The position numbers were made by a program, and so were the translations under genes. The notes under the pieces were generated by a model, which was given only the letters and a program-made list of their open reading frames with translations, did no database searches and was not told the origin of the DNA. This document shows positions 61,145-64,000 of a stretch of DNA of 64,000 bases, one piece after another. Origin of the DNA: Alphaproteobacteria bacterium. GTDB taxonomy: Bacteria; Pseudomonadota; Alphaproteobacteria; JANQMY01. The stretch covers positions 58,170 to 122,169 of the forward strand of contig JANQPL010000014.1 in the NCBI GenBank assembly GCA_028289425.1, read 5' to 3'. Each line of letters starts with the position of its first letter. The first letter of the stretch is position 1.

Positions 61145-61864
61145 TTGGGGGCTGCGTTGATCGAGGCTGCACTACGTTCACTGTCATTAAACGTCGTGTC
61201 CGGCAAGATTACGCCCAACTGGTATCCGCACACTCATCGCATTGAATGGCTGGCAGACGGCATTGTCCATGCGGTGGGCTTTTTGCTGGCCATCTTCGGC
61301 ATCGGTTGGATGTTGTCGGCGGCGTTCGTTCATGGCGGTCCCGCCTTGATGCTCGCACTGACGATTTATGCGTTGAGCCTGCTGGCCATGATCAGCTGTT
61401 CGGCGCTTTACAACACCAATCTAAACATGGACCGGTCGGAGTTTTATGCCCGCATCGATCTTGCCGGCATCTATCTGATGATCGCCGGGACTTACACCCC
61501 CCTTGTATCCATGAAACTGCCGACCGAGTGGGCAATTGCCTTGCTCTCCTTTGTTTGGGTGGGTGCGCTGGCAGGTGTCAGCCTGAAGCTTCTCACCCGT
61601 TGGCACGACAAGAGGCTTATCGTCTCGTTCTACGTGGTGTTGGGGTGGGCCGCTGTGATCGCCGCCCAACCCCTTTTCACGGCCATGTCCGGTGAAGCGT
61701 TGGCACTTTTGGTGGCGGGTGGCGTGCTTTATACGGTGGGTATTATCTTTCATCTCTGGAAGGGCCTGCGATTCAACGCAGCGATCTGGCATCTCTTCGT
61801 GTTGTCCGCCGCCATGTGTCATTTCGCGGCCATTTTCATGGATGTCGCGGTCGCCGGGGCTTAG
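61145..61864 (+). CDS. Hemolysin III/PAQR-family membrane protein
   Basis: A seven-helix protein of 239 residues: ADGIVHAVGFLLAIFG (HxxG in TM1), SALYNTNLNM, FYARIDLAGIYLMIAGTYTPLVSM (the 'D-x-x-x-I-[YF]-x-x-I-A-G-[TS]-Y-T-P' signature), and FHLWKGLRFNAAIWHLFVLSAAMCHFAAI (His residues that bind zinc in PAQR proteins). Start is a TTG at 61145 or 61157, so the N-terminus is uncertain. Function in bacteria is poorly defined. Confidence 0.88.
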   Translation: MGAALIEAALRSLSLNVVSGKITPNWYPHTHRIEWLADGIVHAVGFLLAIFGIGWMLSAAFVHGGPALMLALTIYALSLLAMISCSALYNTNLNMDRSEFYARIDLAGIYLMIAGTYTPLVSMKLPTEWAIALLSFVWVGALAGVSLKLLTRWHDKRLIVSFYVVLGWAAVIAAQPLFTAMSGEALALLVAGGVLYTVGIIFHLWKGLRFNAAIWHLFVLSAAMCHFAAIFMDVAVAGA

Positions 61865-61940
61865 AGCGACCCCTCTCCATTGACCGGGCGCCGCTGTGGC
61901 GCTAGCAAAGGCCACTTCCATTTCAGTTACGAGGCCGTAT

Positions 61941-62831
61941 ATGAAGGGTCCCACCTCTCATACCTATTATTCCCAGCGTTTGCGTCTCCACTATGTGGAT
62001 TGGGGCAATGAAGACGCCCCACCCATGTTGATGGTTCATGGGGGCCGGGATCATTGCCGCAATTGGGATTGGTTGGCCGAAGATCTGAGAAAGGATTATC
62101 ACGTGATTGCGCCGGACCTGCGCGGTCACGGTGATTCGCAATGGATGATCGGCGGCACCTACAATCAGGTGGACTACATCTACGATATCGCCCAACTGAT
62201 CCATCAAAAGGAAATGACGCCCGTGACCATCATCAGCCACAGCCTGGGCGCTTCCATTTCGCTGATGTATACGGGCCTTTACCCCGAAACCGTGAAGAAG
62301 ATCGTTGCGATCGAAGGCTTGGGACCGCCGCCGGACCTCGTAAAGCAGCGCATTGCCCAGCCGATCGAAGACCGATTGGGCAAATGGGTTGATGAATTGC
62401 GCGGGATCGCAGCACGGACACCGAAACGCTACCCCAACATCGAGGATGCTTTCCAACGCATGCAGTCGGAAAATCCCCATCTTTCGGCGGAGCAAGCGCG
62501 CCACCTGACCATTCATGGCATTAGTCAGAATGAAGACGGCACCTATACGTGGAAGTTCGACAATTATGTGCGGGCATTCCCGCCCATCGGCGTTCCTTTT
62601 GAAGACCAATATAAGCTCTTTGAACGGATCACTTGCCCCACGCTATTGGTGCGCGGGACGGAATCTTGGGCATCGGATCCGGAAAAGGACGGCAGAATTA
62701 AGTATTTCCAAGATGCGCGCCTCATCAATTTTGAAAATGCAGGCCATTGGGTGCATCACGACCAGCTCGACCTATTCATCACGGAAGTGCGCAAATTCCT
62801 CGCTCATGAGGATAGAACCGCCGGAAATTGA
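61941..62831 (+). CDS. Alpha/beta hydrolase
   Basis: A 296-residue hydrolase: RLRLHYVDWGNEDAPPMLMVHGGRDHCRNWDWLAEDL (oxyanion HGG), APDLRGHGDS, SHSLGAS (nucleophile in S-H-S-L-G), LLVRGTESWASDPEKD (Asp) and FENAGHWVHHDQLDLF (His). ATG 61941 after GAGGCCG is preferred to GTG 61896. Typical esterase/epoxide-hydrolase-like enzyme; substrate unknown. Confidence 0.87.
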   Translation: MKGPTSHTYYSQRLRLHYVDWGNEDAPPMLMVHGGRDHCRNWDWLAEDLRKDYHVIAPDLRGHGDSQWMIGGTYNQVDYIYDIAQLIHQKEMTPVTIISHSLGASISLMYTGLYPETVKKIVAIEGLGPPPDLVKQRIAQPIEDRLGKWVDELRGIAARTPKRYPNIEDAFQRMQSENPHLSAEQARHLTIHGISQNEDGTYTWKFDNYVRAFPPIGVPFEDQYKLFERITCPTLLVRGTESWASDPEKDGRIKYFQDARLINFENAGHWVHHDQLDLFITEVRKFLAHEDRTAGN

Positions 62832-62933
62832 CCACACGTCAATTCTGCGACAGTTCCAATGTAAACGTGTTTCGCCCGCGCAAATCAGTTACAATGGCCG
62901 TGGCAAATCACTTAGCCAGTTGGGGGCCACCAG

Positions 62934-64000
62934 TTGGAAGAACATCACGTTGCGATTCCGTTTCTGCGCGAAGGCGTGATCTTCCTTGTGGCCTCTGGTC
63001 TGATCGTTCCGATCTTTCACCATTACCGCATTAGTTCGGTGCTTGGTTACCTCATCGTGGGTTGGATAATCGGCCCTTTCGGGCTGGGCTTACTGGTCGA
63101 CACATATCCGTGGTTGGAATATGTGGTCATCACGAATGTGGAAGGCATTTCCCAGCTTGCGGAGCTCGGGGTCATCTTCCTGCTGTTCGTCATCGGGCTG
63201 GAGCTGTCGCTGGACCGCCTGTGGGCCATGAGGCGCCTGGTGTTCGGCTTAGGTGCCGCGCAGGTCCTCATTACCGCAACCATCATCACGATTATCGCCC
63301 GATTGTGGGGCAATCCGCCAACCGTCGCGATCATATTGGGCGCGTGTCTGGCCCTTTCATCGACTGCCATTGTGATGCAGCTTCTCATGGAACGGCGCCT
63401 TCTGGGAACGCCCCTCGGCCGGTCTTCATTTGCAATCCTGCTGTTTCAGGATTTGGCGGTGGTGCCGATCCTTTTCATGCTTGGCGTCTTCGGCAATGAA
63501 GCAAACGGCAGCCAAACGGATGTGGTGCTTGGGCTGACGCTGGCGCTCGGCCAAGCAGCTGTTGTGGTTGGGCTGATCTACTTGTTGGGCCGGGTCGCAT
63601 TGCGCCCCCTCTTTGCCTTTGTGAGCAGGACCGGCAGCCCTGAAATGTTCATGGCGGCAATCTTGCTGGTGGTCATCGCTGCGTCGGCGGCGACCGGGCT
63701 GGCGGGCTTGTCCATGGCCTTGGGCGCCTTCCTTGCCGGCGTATTACTGGCAGGCACAGAGTTTCGCCACGAGATTGAAGTAGATATCGAGCCGTTCAAG
63801 GGGCTGCTGCTGGGGCTGTTCTTCATGACGGTGGGGATGGGCATAGACTACCGTGTGATCGCGCAAGAAGCGTTCTGGATCATCTCGGCCGTCATTGGCA
63901 TGTATGCGCTGAAATCCACCATTGTCACCGGATTGAGCCTCGCCTACGGGCTGCCCCGGCATGTTGCTGTGGAATCGGGTCTGCTTTTGGGTCAAGGGGG
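62934..64000 (+). CDS. CPA2 monovalent cation/H+ antiporter (KefB-type), 3' end beyond window
   Basis: An open plus-strand frame from TTG 62934 to the window end gives about 355 residues with many membrane helices. SSVLGYLIVGWIIGPFGLGLL, AELGVIFLLFVIGLELSLDRLW, GACLALSSTAIVMQLL, GRSSFAILLFQDLAVVPILFML and LSMALGAFLAGVLLAGTEFRHEIE (discontinuous-helix Asp/Glu region) are Na+/H+ exchanger/Kef motifs. The 'S-S-T-A' segment and 'Q-D-x-x-x-[VI]-P' signature indicate the CPA2 group. The RCK/TrkA-N part, if any, lies outside. Confidence 0.87.
   Translation, partial: MEEHHVAIPFLREGVIFLVASGLIVPIFHHYRISSVLGYLIVGWIIGPFGLGLLVDTYPWLEYVVITNVEGISQLAELGVIFLLFVIGLELSLDRLWAMRRLVFGLGAAQVLITATIITIIARLWGNPPTVAIILGACLALSSTAIVMQLLMERRLLGTPLGRSSFAILLFQDLAVVPILFMLGVFGNEANGSQTDVVLGLTLALGQAAVVVGLIYLLGRVALRPLFAFVSRTGSPEMFMAAILLVVIAASAATGLAGLSMALGAFLAGVLLAGTEFRHEIEVDIEPFKGLLLGLFFMTVGMGIDYRVIAQEAFWIISAVIGMYALKSTIVTGLSLAYGLPRHVAVESGLLLGQG

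Noticed and set aside
1..64000. CRISPR array or insertion sequence
   Set aside because: No regularly spaced direct repeats and no transposase were found by reading the sequence and all frames.

Overview
The window looks like the edge of a chromosomal accessory island next to core metabolism in a Gram-negative proteobacterium, probably alphaproteobacterial. Reasons: a TonB-dependent receptor, an Mrp-type antiporter operon, an atu-type carboxylase cluster, and a CCA-encoding tRNA. The lineage is my inference. No rRNA, CRISPR array or insertion sequence was seen.

Positions 1-11,500 are AT-richer accessory DNA. First comes a minus-strand operon: an anchored protein, a CrtI-like flavoprotein, an SDR, a glutamine-synthetase-like ligase and a class I glutamine amidotransferase cut by the window edge. 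Then follow a bacterial PH-domain protein, a CII-like regulator, and a tight three-gene operon of a serine alpha/beta hydrolase, a caspase-like protease and a protein of unknown function, which looks like a cell-suicide or defence module.

Positions 11,500-26,311 are bounded by two halves of a tRNA-Arg(CCT) gene that share an 8-bp core in the anticodon loop but face opposite ways. Inside is a short-Argonaute system whose partner joins SIR2, a GHKL/RecG-like ATPase module and a probable APAZ region. Next is an XRE regulator divergent from a PD-(D/E)XK-type nuclease, with a nested palindromic operator between them. The rest resembles a phage satellite: small phage-type genes, a terminase-small-subunit-like HTH protein, a PrimPol/D5 primase-helicase, an AlpA/excisionase-like protein, a cargo gene fusing a Ser/Thr-kinase fold to a SAMHD1-like HD hydrolase, and a tyrosine integrase beside the tRNA half. 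At least four candidate immunity modules therefore cluster here.

Positions 26,650-34,000 hold an Mrp-type Na+/H+ antiporter operon (E, F, G, fused DUF4040/B, C and three large D-like subunits). Positions 34,500-58,500 hold a catabolic regulon: an atu-like operon (acyl-CoA carboxylase beta and alpha, enoyl-CoA hydratase, AtuA, two SDRs), a divergent TetR regulator, GST, MFS transporter, serine hydrolase, TonB receptor, Baeyer-Villiger monooxygenase, phytanoyl-CoA-dioxygenase-like enzyme, amidohydrolase, nitroreductase-like enzyme, acyl-CoA ligase, class II aldolase-like protein and aldehyde dehydrogenase. Four copies of one palindromic operator tie these units together. The likely logic is uptake, ring oxygenation to a lactone, lactone opening, CoA activation and atu-type beta-oxidation of a branched or cyclic isoprenoid-like compound.

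Positions 58,700-64,000 carry unrelated housekeeping-type genes: an SRPBCC protein, a GH19 muramidase/chitinase-like enzyme, a DOPA-4,5-dioxygenase-like protein, a hemolysin-III family protein, an alpha/beta hydrolase and a CPA2 antiporter cut by the window end.
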